From NCBI GenBank assembly GCA_902575065.1, contig CACGPU010000012.1, forward strand, positions 1-32,433: DNA of 32,433 bases, in the 5' to 3' direction. The notes beneath the pieces are model-generated. The model saw only the letters and a list, made by a program, of their open reading frames with translations, ran no database searches and had not been told where the DNA came from. The position numbers and the translations under genes are program-made. Source of the DNA: an uncultured Alphaproteobacteria bacterium (lineage in GTDB: Bacteria > Pseudomonadota > Alphaproteobacteria > HIMB59). Of this stretch, positions 1 through 7,527 are shown one piece after another (positions within the stretch are counted from its first letter, which is position 1; each line of letters opens with the position of its first letter).

Positions 1-1851
1 CTGCACTTTATCATTATTGATAATTTTTTTGACAAGTATTTCAGAGTTTTTACCACTTTTTGTTCTTGGAATGTCTTTAACTATAAATATTTTCCAAGGA
101 ACATGCCTTGGACTAAGCGATGTCTTGAGGTGTTTTTTCACTATTGTATTAAAATCAACATTAATTTTTGTGTTTAACAATTTCAAAAAAAGGACAATTT
201 TTTCATCATTTTTAGTCAAATAACCTGTTGCCAAACAGTCCTCAATCCAATGAAATTTTTGTAAGCAACTGTATATTTCACCTGTTCCTATTCTAACACC
301 ACCTGGATTTAAAGTAGCATCTGACCTTCCAAAAATTACATAACCTCCATTTTTTGTTTTTTTCACATAATCTCCATGAGACCATATGTTTGGAAATTTT
401 TTAAAATATGCGGATTTATATTTATTATTCATTCTGTCATTCCAAAAATAAATTGGCTTAGAGGGAAAAGGAGTCTTGCAAACTAGTTCTCCTGTCTTTT
501 TGGTTGGCTTGCCATTATCATTGAAAACATCAATATCCATACCCAAGCCTGGTCCTTGAATTTCACCTGAATAAACAGGTAAAGTTGGTATTCCTAACAT
601 AAAACACGAAACTATGTCTGTACCGCCACTCACCGAATGTATAAAAGATTTTGAATTTAAACTTTTATTAATAAATTTAAAAGTGTCTGGGCTTAGAGGA
701 GAGCCAGTTGATATAAAACAATTAATTTTTTTTAAAATATCTTTTTTATTTGATTTATAATTATTCTGGATAGTTTCATAAACTTTTGCTCCCGCACCTA
801 GCATTGTTGAATTAGTATCTTTTGTAATATTGATAACTCGATTTATATTTGGATAAAATGGGGAGCCATCATAAAGAACGATTGAGGAACCCAGTAGTAA
901 GTTTGAAACTGTCCAGTTCCACATCATCCACCCGCAAGTAGTTAAGAAAAGCATTTTATCTTCAGATTTAACATTTGTGTGTATTGCTAGTTCTTTTAAA
1001 TGTTGAAGGAGTGAGCCTCCGTGGCCGTGCGTAATACACTTGGGAAGCCCTGTCGTTCCACTAGAAAATAAAACATATAGCGGATGATTAAAGCTCAATG
1101 ATATATTTTTATTTAGTTTTAAATATTTTTTGTGATTGTAAATTTTTTTTAATTCAGAAGTGTTATTATTTGAAGGATAACTAGTTTTTAAAATTAGTGG
1201 ATTATTTAAATTTGCTTTTAATGTTTTTAAGTTTTTTGAATATTGAAATTTCTTGCCGTTATAAAAATAATAGTCAGCAACAATTAAAAGCTTAGGCTTA
1301 AGCTGGGAAAATCTGTCAATCACTGCTTGTGTTCCAAAGTCAGCAGAGCAAGAAGACCAAACTGCACCAATTTTTGCTGCAGAAAGGAAGCTTATTACTG
1401 TATCAGGTATATTTGGCAGATATCCAACAATTACATCGCCTTTTTTAATGCCTTTATCTGTAAAAAAATTGCTTAATGCATTAATTCTTTTATTTAAATC
1501 ACTATAAATAATTTTTTCGCTGAATTTGTTTTCTCCAATAAATTCAATGGCCAAATCTGATGAATTATTTTTACAAATTAAATCGTAATAATTAAGATTA
1601 CTGTTATCAAAAAAAATTGAATTCCAAAAAGATTTTTTTTTGTAAGCTTTAAAAAATCTTTTCCTCTCAAGGTCGATATTAAAATACTCAACTATAGACT
1701 CCCAAAACTCACCAGGATTCTTATTAGTCCATAACCAAAGCTTGTTATAATTTAAAAATTTCTTAGAAAATTTTTGTTCTAAATATGTCTGAAATTTATA
1801 AAGGTTAGTAGTTTTAATAAATTTTCTACTTGGCTCAAATAACTTATCCAT
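1..1851 (-). CDS. aacS: acetoacetyl-CoA synthetase, C-terminus cut by window edge
   Basis: Activates acetoacetate with ATP and CoA to acetoacetyl-CoA, linking ketone bodies or PHB breakdown to central metabolism. The minus-strand frame is open for 617 codons from the ATG at 1849-1851 to base 1, with no stop, so only a short C-terminal stretch is missing (the family is about 650 residues). An ACAS-type N-terminus (LWLWTNKNPGEFW) is followed by the AMP-binding loop SSGTTGLPK near residues 260-270 and, close to the break, PRTKSGKNSE, whose Lys601 is the expected adenylation lysine. The start overlaps the end of the upstream thioesterase gene by 8 bp, so the two are probably co-translated. Acetyl-CoA synthetase is the nearest alternative, but the N-terminal wording and length favour acetoacetate. 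Confidence 0.9.
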   Translation of the reverse strand, partial: MDKLFEPSRKFIKTTNLYKFQTYLEQKFSKKFLNYNKLWLWTNKNPGEFWESIVEYFNIDLERKRFFKAYKKKSFWNSIFFDNSNLNYYDLICKNNSSDLAIEFIGENKFSEKIIYSDLNKRINALSNFFTDKGIKKGDVIVGYLPNIPDTVISFLSAAKIGAVWSSCSADFGTQAVIDRFSQLKPKLLIVADYYFYNGKKFQYSKNLKTLKANLNNPLILKTSYPSNNNTSELKKIYNHKKYLKLNKNISLSFNHPLYVLFSSGTTGLPKCITHGHGGSLLQHLKELAIHTNVKSEDKMLFLTTCGWMMWNWTVSNLLLGSSIVLYDGSPFYPNINRVINITKDTNSTMLGAGAKVYETIQNNYKSNKKDILKKINCFISTGSPLSPDTFKFINKSLNSKSFIHSVSGGTDIVSCFMLGIPTLPVYSGEIQGPGLGMDIDVFNDNGKPTKKTGELVCKTPFPSKPIYFWNDRMNNKYKSAYFKKFPNIWSHGDYVKKTKNGGYVIFGRSDATLNPGGVRIGTGEIYSCLQKFHWIEDCLATGYLTKNDEKIVLFLKLLNTKINVDFNTIVKKHLKTSLSPRHVPWKIFIVKDIPRTKSGKNSEILVKKIINNDKVQ

Positions 1852-2242
1852 CTTTGTTTTTCATTAATCTTTGAAGATCATCTGGTATTTTACTTGGAGC
1901 CCCTTGAGAATTGACGCAAACCATCAAAATCTTTGATTTAAAAATAATATTATTTTGTTTGTAAATATTTTGTTCGAGCTCAAATGATGCATTTTTAAGA
2001 GACAAAATATTGCTTTTAACAGTTAATTGATCCTCTAGTTTGCATGACTCAATATAATCACATTCAATCTTTTTTACTAAAAAAAGTCGATCGTGATCTT
2101 TCAATAAAGAATTAAGTGTAAATCCCAATTCATTGATGATTTCAGTACGGGCTCTTTCAATAAATTTTAAATAATTTGCATAATATACAACTCCACCAGA
2201 GTCTGTGTCTTCATAATATATTTTGAAGTTGTATTGGAACAT
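1844..2242 (-). CDS. ybgC: YbgC/4-hydroxybenzoyl-CoA thioesterase family acyl-CoA thioesterase
   Basis: A hotdog-fold acyl-CoA thioesterase of 132 residues, the usual family length. The N-terminus carries the family signature YEDTDSGGVVYYANYLKF, with the catalytic Asp in the D-x-x-G-V-V-Y-x-x-x-Y block near residues 12-24, followed by the ERARTE segment. In many proteobacteria this gene heads the tol-pal cluster, but no tol gene is seen here. It instead overlaps aacS by 8 bp on the same strand, which suggests a role with short acyl-CoAs such as acetoacetyl-CoA; that link is inference. The assignment to the family is firm and the substrate is unknown. Confidence 0.85.
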   Translation of the reverse strand: MFQYNFKIYYEDTDSGGVVYYANYLKFIERARTEIINELGFTLNSLLKDHDRLFLVKKIECDYIESCKLEDQLTVKSNILSLKNASFELEQNIYKQNNIIFKSKILMVCVNSQGAPSKIPDDLQRLMKNKDG

Positions 2243-2271
2243 TAAGTAGTCAGACCTAAATACAATATATA

Positions 2272-2290
2272 AGTTATAATAATTATAACT
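2272..2290. repeat. AT-rich inverted repeat upstream of the thioesterase gene
   Basis: AGTTATAA at 2272-2279 and TTATAACT at 2283-2290 form a perfect 8-bp inverted repeat around a 3-base centre. It lies about 30 bp before the thioesterase start on the minus strand, in a 107-bp gap. It could be an operator or part of the promoter, but in such AT-rich DNA chance is also possible. Confidence 0.3.
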
Positions 2291-2349
2291 ATTCCAAATA
2301 TTAAATATCTATATTCATTCATTAAATTAAATACCTATTATAGAAATAC

Positions 2350-2565
2350 TTAAGATATTTTTTCTCTCTTAAAATAATAAATCATTTTGTGTTTTGAAGG
2401 GATATCAGATTTATCCTTAATTACATTGACCAACTCCCAACCTTCTTTTCCACCTTTGTTAAGCCAGTCATTTTCCGACTTTAATTCTTCATCATCTAAA
2501 TATTGGGTATAAATTCTATACTCCCACTTTGAATGTTCTTTTTTATCGAAAGTTGGGTTAATCAT
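2350..2565 (-). CDS. small DUF4177-like protein
   Basis: Unknown function. The 71-residue product has the pattern of DUF4177-type proteins: WEYRIYTQYLDDEEL near the start, a LNKGGKEGWELVNVI core and a final YYFKRE strand. The ATG at 2563-2565 is preferred because it leaves an 11-bp gap to the upstream gene; an in-frame ATG at 2620-2622 would add 19 residues (MVFICSMVFLQFKCVSYKE) and overlap the upstream gene by 46 bp. The added piece is hydrophobic but has no clean lipobox. It follows another small gene on the same strand and probably shares its transcript. The DUF4177 call rests on motif resemblance only. Confidence 0.6.
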   Translation of the reverse strand: MINPTFDKKEHSKWEYRIYTQYLDDEELKSENDWLNKGGKEGWELVNVIKDKSDIPSKHKMIYYFKREKIS

Positions 2566-2576
2566 TTCTTTATAAC

Positions 2577-2813
2577 TTACGCATTTAAATTGTAGAAAAA
2601 CCATACTGCAGATAAACACCAAAGTGTTAAAAAAATCTTACCTAGTTTATCTGCCTTTTTAAAATGTGATTTCATTTCATTAAGCTGAGCTACATTTTGC
2701 CCGTCTTGTTTTTGAGAGTCCTTTAATTTTTTTTGGTAAAAAAATTTGTATATATTTATTGCACAAGTCCATCCTGTTAGTATGTAAAAAATAGAGCTAG
2801 ATAAAGTTGTCAT
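2577..2813 (-). CDS. small two-helix membrane protein, unknown function
   Basis: Not recognised. The 78-residue product has two hydrophobic segments likely to span the membrane (about residues 5-25 and 57-76) separated by a polar, lysine- and glutamine-rich loop (about 28-55). This makes a helical-hairpin inner-membrane protein with both ends probably on the same side. It sits between the secreted lyase-like gene and the small DUF4177-like gene, all on the minus strand with short gaps, so an operon is likely. Base composition matches the neighbours. It is supported by an intact frame and the operon-like placement; no family could be named. Confidence 0.55.
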   Translation of the reverse strand: MTTLSSSIFYILTGWTCAINIYKFFYQKKLKDSQKQDGQNVAQLNEMKSHFKKADKLGKIFLTLWCLSAVWFFYNLNA

Positions 2814-2854
2814 CTTTCTAATATAAACCTACTCCATGGTTCTTGCTAGTTTTA

Positions 2855-3787
2855 TCAATCTTGATATTGGATAAAAGTAGGTTTTATAACCTGGTTATCT
2901 TTGTCCCCCAAAGAGTCACATGAGTACCCTAAGTCATTTAACAATTCAGAAAAGTTTTTATCTGTGCATTTTTTTGCTCTAGCAATTCCATCATACCAAG
3001 CTGTGATTTTACCGTTAAAACCTTTAGGAGCATTATTTTGGTATATACCATATCGAAAAGAAGGTCCGTAAGATTTACCATTGTAAGAATAAATATTAGT
3101 TATAAATCCCTCTTCAACATATTTTAAATCTCCATTTATATATAGTTTTAGAAATCCATCATTGCCCCAACTTGCATGAATAATTACATCATGCCATTGG
3201 TTAAATAAAATATTTTCTGGAATTACCGTTGCAGTCTCATCGGTCTCTACAACAGTTTTTTTTGTACAGTGCGTTCTATTAATGGCTAACCCTTTAAATT
3301 TTTTTTTATATTGAAATATAAAAACATTTTCTGAACCATTTTCTCTACAGTGAGGAAAAACTTTATTTTCATATGATAATTTCATTTGTCCAAATTGAAT
3401 TAAATGATTGTCAATTTCTTTATGAGAAGTTGACGAATAAGTAAGCTCAGAATTGTCTATAAAAAATGACCATGCATACCAATTTTCTCCTCTCTCTTTT
3501 GTATTTATAAAAGTCTCAGTTCTTCCAAAAGAACCCTTAAATTTTCCCCTTTCACAATCAAAGTCCTTACAATCAAGTGCTCTAAACTCAAATTTGTGTG
3601 ATGATTCACCAAGTCTTGAAAATTCAGTGTCGACGCTTTGACTCCAATCTTTACCAGCATCTAATCCATGTTTTTCAATAGTTGGCCAACCAATACCCTT
3701 GTAACTTCCAACTTGTTCTCCATTTTTAAATGTTAAGCCCAAACAGAAACTAGGGATAAATAACAATAGTGTTATGAGGGTTTTCAT
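2855..3787 (-). CDS. secreted polysaccharide-lyase-like protein (heparin lyase I-type fold)
   Basis: Probably a periplasmic or secreted beta-jelly-roll protein of the heparin lyase I/alginate lyase kind (Pfam Polysacc_lyase type). Residues 1-17 form a signal peptide (MKTLITLLLFIPSFCLG). The diagnostic stretch is at 196-223 (NQWHD, ASWGNDGFLKLYINGD), followed by FRYGIYQNNAP at 244-254 and a closing strand YDGIARAKKC at 265-274. It is about 310 residues, normal for the fold. Cysteines at 73, 78, 147, 174, 274 and 290 could form disulfides. The ATG abuts the stop of the upstream secreted gene. The fold is fairly well supported; lyase activity and substrate are not shown, and a non-catalytic glycan-binding lectin is a fair alternative. 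Confidence 0.65.
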   Translation of the reverse strand: MKTLITLLLFIPSFCLGLTFKNGEQVGSYKGIGWPTIEKHGLDAGKDWSQSVDTEFSRLGESSHKFEFRALDCKDFDCERGKFKGSFGRTETFINTKERGENWYAWSFFIDNSELTYSSTSHKEIDNHLIQFGQMKLSYENKVFPHCRENGSENVFIFQYKKKFKGLAINRTHCTKKTVVETDETATVIPENILFNQWHDVIIHASWGNDGFLKLYINGDLKYVEEGFITNIYSYNGKSYGPSFRYGIYQNNAPKGFNGKITAWYDGIARAKKCTDKNFSELLNDLGYSCDSLGDKDNQVIKPTFIQYQD

Positions 3788-4210
3788 TTAAAACTTAGTA
3801 CAATCAGCAAGCATATAAGTATGTTCTATATAATTTCTATCTCTATCAGTTGGATTTATTTGGGCAGCCCAAGAAAATGTGATTTTACCAAACAAATATT
3901 GTAAAACTATACCTTCCTCATAAGCACTGAAAGACTCTTCGTGATATGAAGTTCCCTTCATCTCCCAACCATTACCAAATATTGGACCATCTTTTAATGT
4001 TAATGTGTTCCAAGTAATATCTGTCTCAAATTCTTTATCGTATTCAGTTTTTATTCTCCATTGAAACTTAAAAGTATGAGGTACATATTTTAAAATATCT
4101 CCATTTTTATCTGTTCTATATAAATCAGTGATATTACAGAAATAAGTATCGCCACTGCCTCCCCAACTAAAACTAGGGATTAATAACAATATAGCTAAGA
4201 GGGTTTTCAT
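3788..4210 (-). CDS. secreted protein of unknown function
   Basis: Not recognised. The 140-residue product begins with a signal peptide (MKTLLAILLLIPSFSWG, about residues 1-17), leaving a mature protein of about 123 residues rich in aromatic residues and predicted beta strands. Two cysteines (about 25 and 137) could join the two ends. Its stop codon directly abuts the ATG of the lyase-like gene, so the two are co-transcribed and possibly translationally coupled. The first 51 bases match those of the lyase-like gene at 42 positions, although the mature proteins are not visibly related. It may be an accessory or binding partner of the lyase-like protein; that is inference. Confidence 0.6.
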   Translation of the reverse strand: MKTLLAILLLIPSFSWGGSGDTYFCNITDLYRTDKNGDILKYVPHTFKFQWRIKTEYDKEFETDITWNTLTLKDGPIFGNGWEMKGTSYHEESFSAYEEGIVLQYLFGKITFSWAAQINPTDRDRNYIEHTYMLADCTKF

Positions 4211-4300
4211 ATAGTTAATTTATCATAGTTGGCAAAAATTTGGCGGATGGTATTTGAAAAATTGTATTAATTGGAAAAAAAGTAAATAAAATCAACTAAA

Positions 4301-4375
4301 GGTTCCGTGGTGTAACGGATAGCACAAATGACTTCGGATCATTTAGTCAGGGTTCGAATCCTTGCGGAACCGCCA
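4301..4375 (+). tRNA. tRNA-Arg (anticodon TCG)
   Basis: A full cloverleaf can be drawn. The acceptor GGTTCCG (4301-4307) pairs with CGGAACC (4365-4371), the discriminator is G and CCA is encoded (4373-4375). The anticodon stem AATGA/TCATT encloses the loop CTTCGGA, giving anticodon TCG for arginine CGN codons. The T arm is CAGGG-TTCGAAT-CCTTG with one G-T pair. It stands alone between minus-strand genes, with no clear terminator after it. Confidence 0.95.
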
Positions 4376-4382
4376 GTTTAAT

Positions 4383-5261
4383 TTATAAAAAACTCCCTAA
4401 ACCTTGAAGTTTGTTAATGAAGTCCCTAATTTGATCGTTAATTTTTTGATTATCTATTTCTATTTGATCGTTTTCACTAAAATCTAAATCAAATAAACCC
4501 TCTCTGTCTTGAAGTATTTCTTCTAGTGTGAGATCTGCGCTGTTGTCAAAATCAAAATTATTTAAAATAACTTTAGTAAGTAAGGGGGTGACAGCATAAC
4601 TAGAAATTATTCCAAACAGACCTGCCTCATCAAATTCTTGCCCATTTATTGTGCTAAAAAAAACTAAAAGTTTAGAAGCTCTATTAATTTCAGCATTTGA
4701 AAGTGCTTTATTACCAGAGACATCTAAAAAACTAAAAACATCTTCAAAACACTCTCCCTTATTCTTGGAGAAATTTGAGCAGGATAAAGATGCCTTTGAA
4801 TTCATATATGATAATACCTCTCCAAATAATAGAGTTAAACTTGCAGGGGTGTTATCACATTTAGCATATGTAAAAGTGTTGTTAGTATTATTCAAAAAAT
4901 CATAGGATCCATCGAGATTATCTTGCTCTTCGAATACAACTTCTAAAATATCGTCATTCAGTTTCATAAAAACATTTTTAAATTCAAATATTTCTCCATC
5001 CAGATAAATCCAATCTTTATATGTCTTTGAGTCAGAAAACTGAAGATAGAAGTACGCATACTCGTCTATTTCATCCTGACTTTCATAGAGATTGAAGTAG
5101 CTACTTTCAGTAATAATAAAAATATCCTGTTCTTTTGAACAATCATTGCTCCATGTACCATGGTATTTTTCGGGAATAAAATCTTCTGCGAATAGTAAAA
5201 ATGGGTAAATTAGAATAATTATAAATAGACTAAAAAAAAATCTCATATTCAAAAATAACAT
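4383..5261 (-). CDS. secreted EF-hand-containing protein
   Basis: Function unknown; likely a calcium-binding exported protein. The N-terminus is a long hydrophobic signal sequence ending near LLFAEDF (residue 25-27); an internal ATG at codon 6 (MRFFFSLF, base 5246) is an equally good start. The C-terminal half has EF-hand loops: DVSGNKALSNAE (180-191) and DFDNSADLTLEE (237-248), with a third, degenerate D-x-D-x-S pattern at 258-269. The N-terminal half (about 30-135) is an acidic, tyrosine-rich domain opening with EKYHGTWSNDC, which resembles the small beta domains of secreted hypothetical proteins. It is the last gene of the minus-strand envelope cluster, 32 bp after the transglutaminase-like gene. 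Confidence 0.65.
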   Translation of the reverse strand: MLFLNMRFFFSLFIIILIYPFLLFAEDFIPEKYHGTWSNDCSKEQDIFIITESSYFNLYESQDEIDEYAYFYLQFSDSKTYKDWIYLDGEIFEFKNVFMKLNDDILEVVFEEQDNLDGSYDFLNNTNNTFTYAKCDNTPASLTLLFGEVLSYMNSKASLSCSNFSKNKGECFEDVFSFLDVSGNKALSNAEINRASKLLVFFSTINGQEFDEAGLFGIISSYAVTPLLTKVILNNFDFDNSADLTLEEILQDREGLFDLDFSENDQIEIDNQKINDQIRDFINKLQGLGSFL

Positions 5262-5293
5262 AAATAATTTAAAATAAAAATTTTAATATTATT

Positions 5294-6067
5294 TTATAAA
5301 TTAAATAATTTGTAAATTTCAAACTTTAATCTATTTAAGGGAGTTTGAGTATAAGATCTTCCGCCTCTATCAAAAATATGAATACTATCTATTTGTTTGC
5401 TAGATTGGATATCATTAAATATTTTTCTATAGTGATCAATTACTTCGTCGTAGTTTTGAAATTTTTCAAAAAATAAAACGTTTATTTCAGATGATTTAAT
5501 CAATTGTGAATTTAAATTAACAATATTCCAATTATATGTTTTTAAATCTTCCAATGATGCAAAGGTTTCATCTTCATTGATAAAAAAAATACCATAATAT
5601 GGGTCTATAACTGACCATTTGTTATTGAGCTTGAAAAAAGTAAGTGGATGGTAGGTTTTACCAAAATTTTTCATAAAAAATGAATCGATGTCTTCATAGA
5701 CTAGAAGAACAGATAAAATATCATTAAATTGGCTTTGTACGCCCAGTCTCCTCTGAACAATCGTCAACGGGTGGTGATCTACAACTTCAACTCCTTCAGG
5801 TATTTTTTTTATATTTTGATACACCCACTTTGATGTATTAATAATTATATCCTCTTTATTACGCTGCTCTTTATTTATTTGATCTGTGAGGTACGAATAA
5901 TTTAAGTGACGATTAAAAAAGTCATTTATTTTTAAATAAAGAGGTATTTTGTATTCAAAAACATTGTAGTTAATACCTATTTTTCTTGTTGTATCTTTGG
6001 CTAAAAATATAAAAATAAAAAAAATTAATAAAAAAAAAATTAAAGATAAGTATATAAATTTTTTCAT
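5294..6067 (-). CDS. membrane-anchored transglutaminase-fold protein, probably without the catalytic cysteine
   Basis: A 257-residue protein with one N-terminal membrane anchor (about residues 4-23) and a soluble domain. The pattern GVQSQFNDILSVLL (109-122), then a His at 140 (YHPLTFFKLNNKWSVIDP) and Asp155 in VIDPYYG, follows the layout of bacterial transglutaminase-like domains, where G-V-C, H and D form the triad. Here Gln111 stands where the Cys is expected, while His and Asp remain. If the alignment is right, this is a pseudoenzyme or uses another residue. It lies 53 bp after the twin-PAP2 gene in a run that starts with a GT-C glycosyltransferase, so a part in envelope glycan assembly is plausible. 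The family call is moderate. Confidence 0.5.
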   Translation of the reverse strand: MKKFIYLSLIFFLLIFFIFIFLAKDTTRKIGINYNVFEYKIPLYLKINDFFNRHLNYSYLTDQINKEQRNKEDIIINTSKWVYQNIKKIPEGVEVVDHHPLTIVQRRLGVQSQFNDILSVLLVYEDIDSFFMKNFGKTYHPLTFFKLNNKWSVIDPYYGIFFINEDETFASLEDLKTYNWNIVNLNSQLIKSSEINVLFFEKFQNYDEVIDHYRKIFNDIQSSKQIDSIHIFDRGGRSYTQTPLNRLKFEIYKLFNL

Positions 6068-6120
6068 TAAATTTATTATATCAATATAATTAAAAATTTT
6101 TTGTTATAAAAATTTTTGTT

Positions 6121-7527
6121 CTATTTTTTTCCTTTTTTTAAATTTAAATCTTCTGGAAATTTTTTAAAAAAATCACGTAAAGCTATTATCATTACATAAG
6201 TAATTATAAAACTCATAATAGTATCACTCAAAAAGTGATCCCCTTCCATAATTCTTAATAATGAAATGAATATAATTAATGAATAAGCAAATATATTCCA
6301 AGAGGTCTTATTAAAAATTATCAATATAGCCAAAGATAAAGTAAAAAATGAAACATCTCCTGAGACAAAGCTACAATTAGTGTTACAATAATCAACGTTC
6401 AACCATGGAATTGTAAAAGGTTCTTGACCACCAAAGTCTAAAGTGTCGTTTGGTCTTGCCCTTCCCCAAAAACTCTTAAAGATAGAATTAACAACAACCC
6501 CTGTTCCTAGAATTAAACAAGAGAATAAATAAACCCACTCTCTAACAGGGATATTTAATATTTTTTCTCTAAAATAAATTTGTTTAATGACTGCTGCTAT
6601 TGGCACAAAAAAAACTAATAAAACCAAAAGTGGTAACAACATTTTACGAACAAGATAGATAAACCAGTCGGACTCTGAAGCAATAAATTTACCATCTTGT
6701 CCAAAAAATAGACCGCTAACACTAATATCTAAAGAGGGGAATATGAAAAATACTATAGAAAGTAGGAGTGTTATGGTGAGAGTTTTGAAGTAAAAATTAA
6801 AGTTTAGGTAAAGAGAGAAAATATTTTGATAAAAATTGGTTATATTACTTGAAATTATCATAACGTTATTATTCGGAATTAATTTGTTATTTTCTAATTT
6901 AAATAGCTTGTTTGTATTTGCTAGTTTTTTTGAAATAAATATTGTTGAAAGATATGCAACAAGTGTTCCACCTAAAATATCACTAATAAAATGAGCACCG
7001 ACTATGACTCTTGTAGAAGCAATAATAATCGCAATGGCTATCAATAAATTTTTGATTTTTGGAAAGAGAAATATCATACAAAAGATAAAAGCAAAAATAG
7101 TTGCGGTATGACCTGATGGGAACGAATGCCATTTGGAGTCAAATTGTATTATATCTAACGATTTTAATTCAAAACCATTATATAAAACTGGTCGTGGTCT
7201 TCCAATTATATGTTTTAATATTTGTGTAACTATTCCACTTAATAGGATATTTAAAAAAATAAATAGACTAATGTCACTTATAGTTTCCATAATTTGATTT
7301 TTACTTTTAATAATTTTTATTAACCCCCAGATTAAAATAGTAGGTACAAAAAAATATAAAGAGTCACCAAAGTGAGTAAGTGTTCCAAAAAGAGACTTTG
7401 TTTGATGATTAATACTGTCAAAAAAAGAAGCTACTGAATAATCAAATAATAAGAAAAAAAAAGCTCCAATTAACAAATAAATACTTATTCTTTTTTCTTG
7501 TGAGTTTAACTGATTGAAGAAAGTCAT
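6121..7527 (-). CDS. twin-PAP2 membrane phosphatase
   Basis: An integral membrane protein of 468 residues made of two PAP2 (lipid phosphate phosphatase) domains in tandem. Domain 1 is complete: K105-x6-R112-P113, PSGH at 137-140, and R173-x5-H179-x3-D183. Domain 2 has K351-x6-R358-P359 and R425-x5-H431-x3-D435, but the middle motif reads VSGD (388-391), with Asp for the usual His. PAP2 enzymes remove phosphate from lipid phosphates such as undecaprenyl diphosphate or lipid A on the periplasmic side. Its start overlaps the stop of the upstream glycosyltransferase gene by 4 bp (ATGA), so the pair is co-translated. Recycling of the lipid carrier used by that glycosyltransferase is the likely role, by inference. 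Confidence 0.85.
   Translation of the reverse strand: MTFFNQLNSQEKRISIYLLIGAFFFLLFDYSVASFFDSINHQTKSLFGTLTHFGDSLYFFVPTILIWGLIKIIKSKNQIMETISDISLFIFLNILLSGIVTQILKHIIGRPRPVLYNGFELKSLDIIQFDSKWHSFPSGHTATIFAFIFCMIFLFPKIKNLLIAIAIIIASTRVIVGAHFISDILGGTLVAYLSTIFISKKLANTNKLFKLENNKLIPNNNVMIISSNITNFYQNIFSLYLNFNFYFKTLTITLLLSIVFFIFPSLDISVSGLFFGQDGKFIASESDWFIYLVRKMLLPLLVLLVFFVPIAAVIKQIYFREKILNIPVREWVYLFSCLILGTGVVVNSIFKSFWGRARPNDTLDFGGQEPFTIPWLNVDYCNTNCSFVSGDVSFFTLSLAILIIFNKTSWNIFAYSLIIFISLLRIMEGDHFLSDTIMSFIITYVMIIALRDFFKKFPEDLNLKKGKK

Noticed and set aside
4301-4375. tRNA-Arg(TCG) as an integration site for a genomic island
   Set aside because: No second copy of its 3' end and no integrase or phage gene was found in the window.
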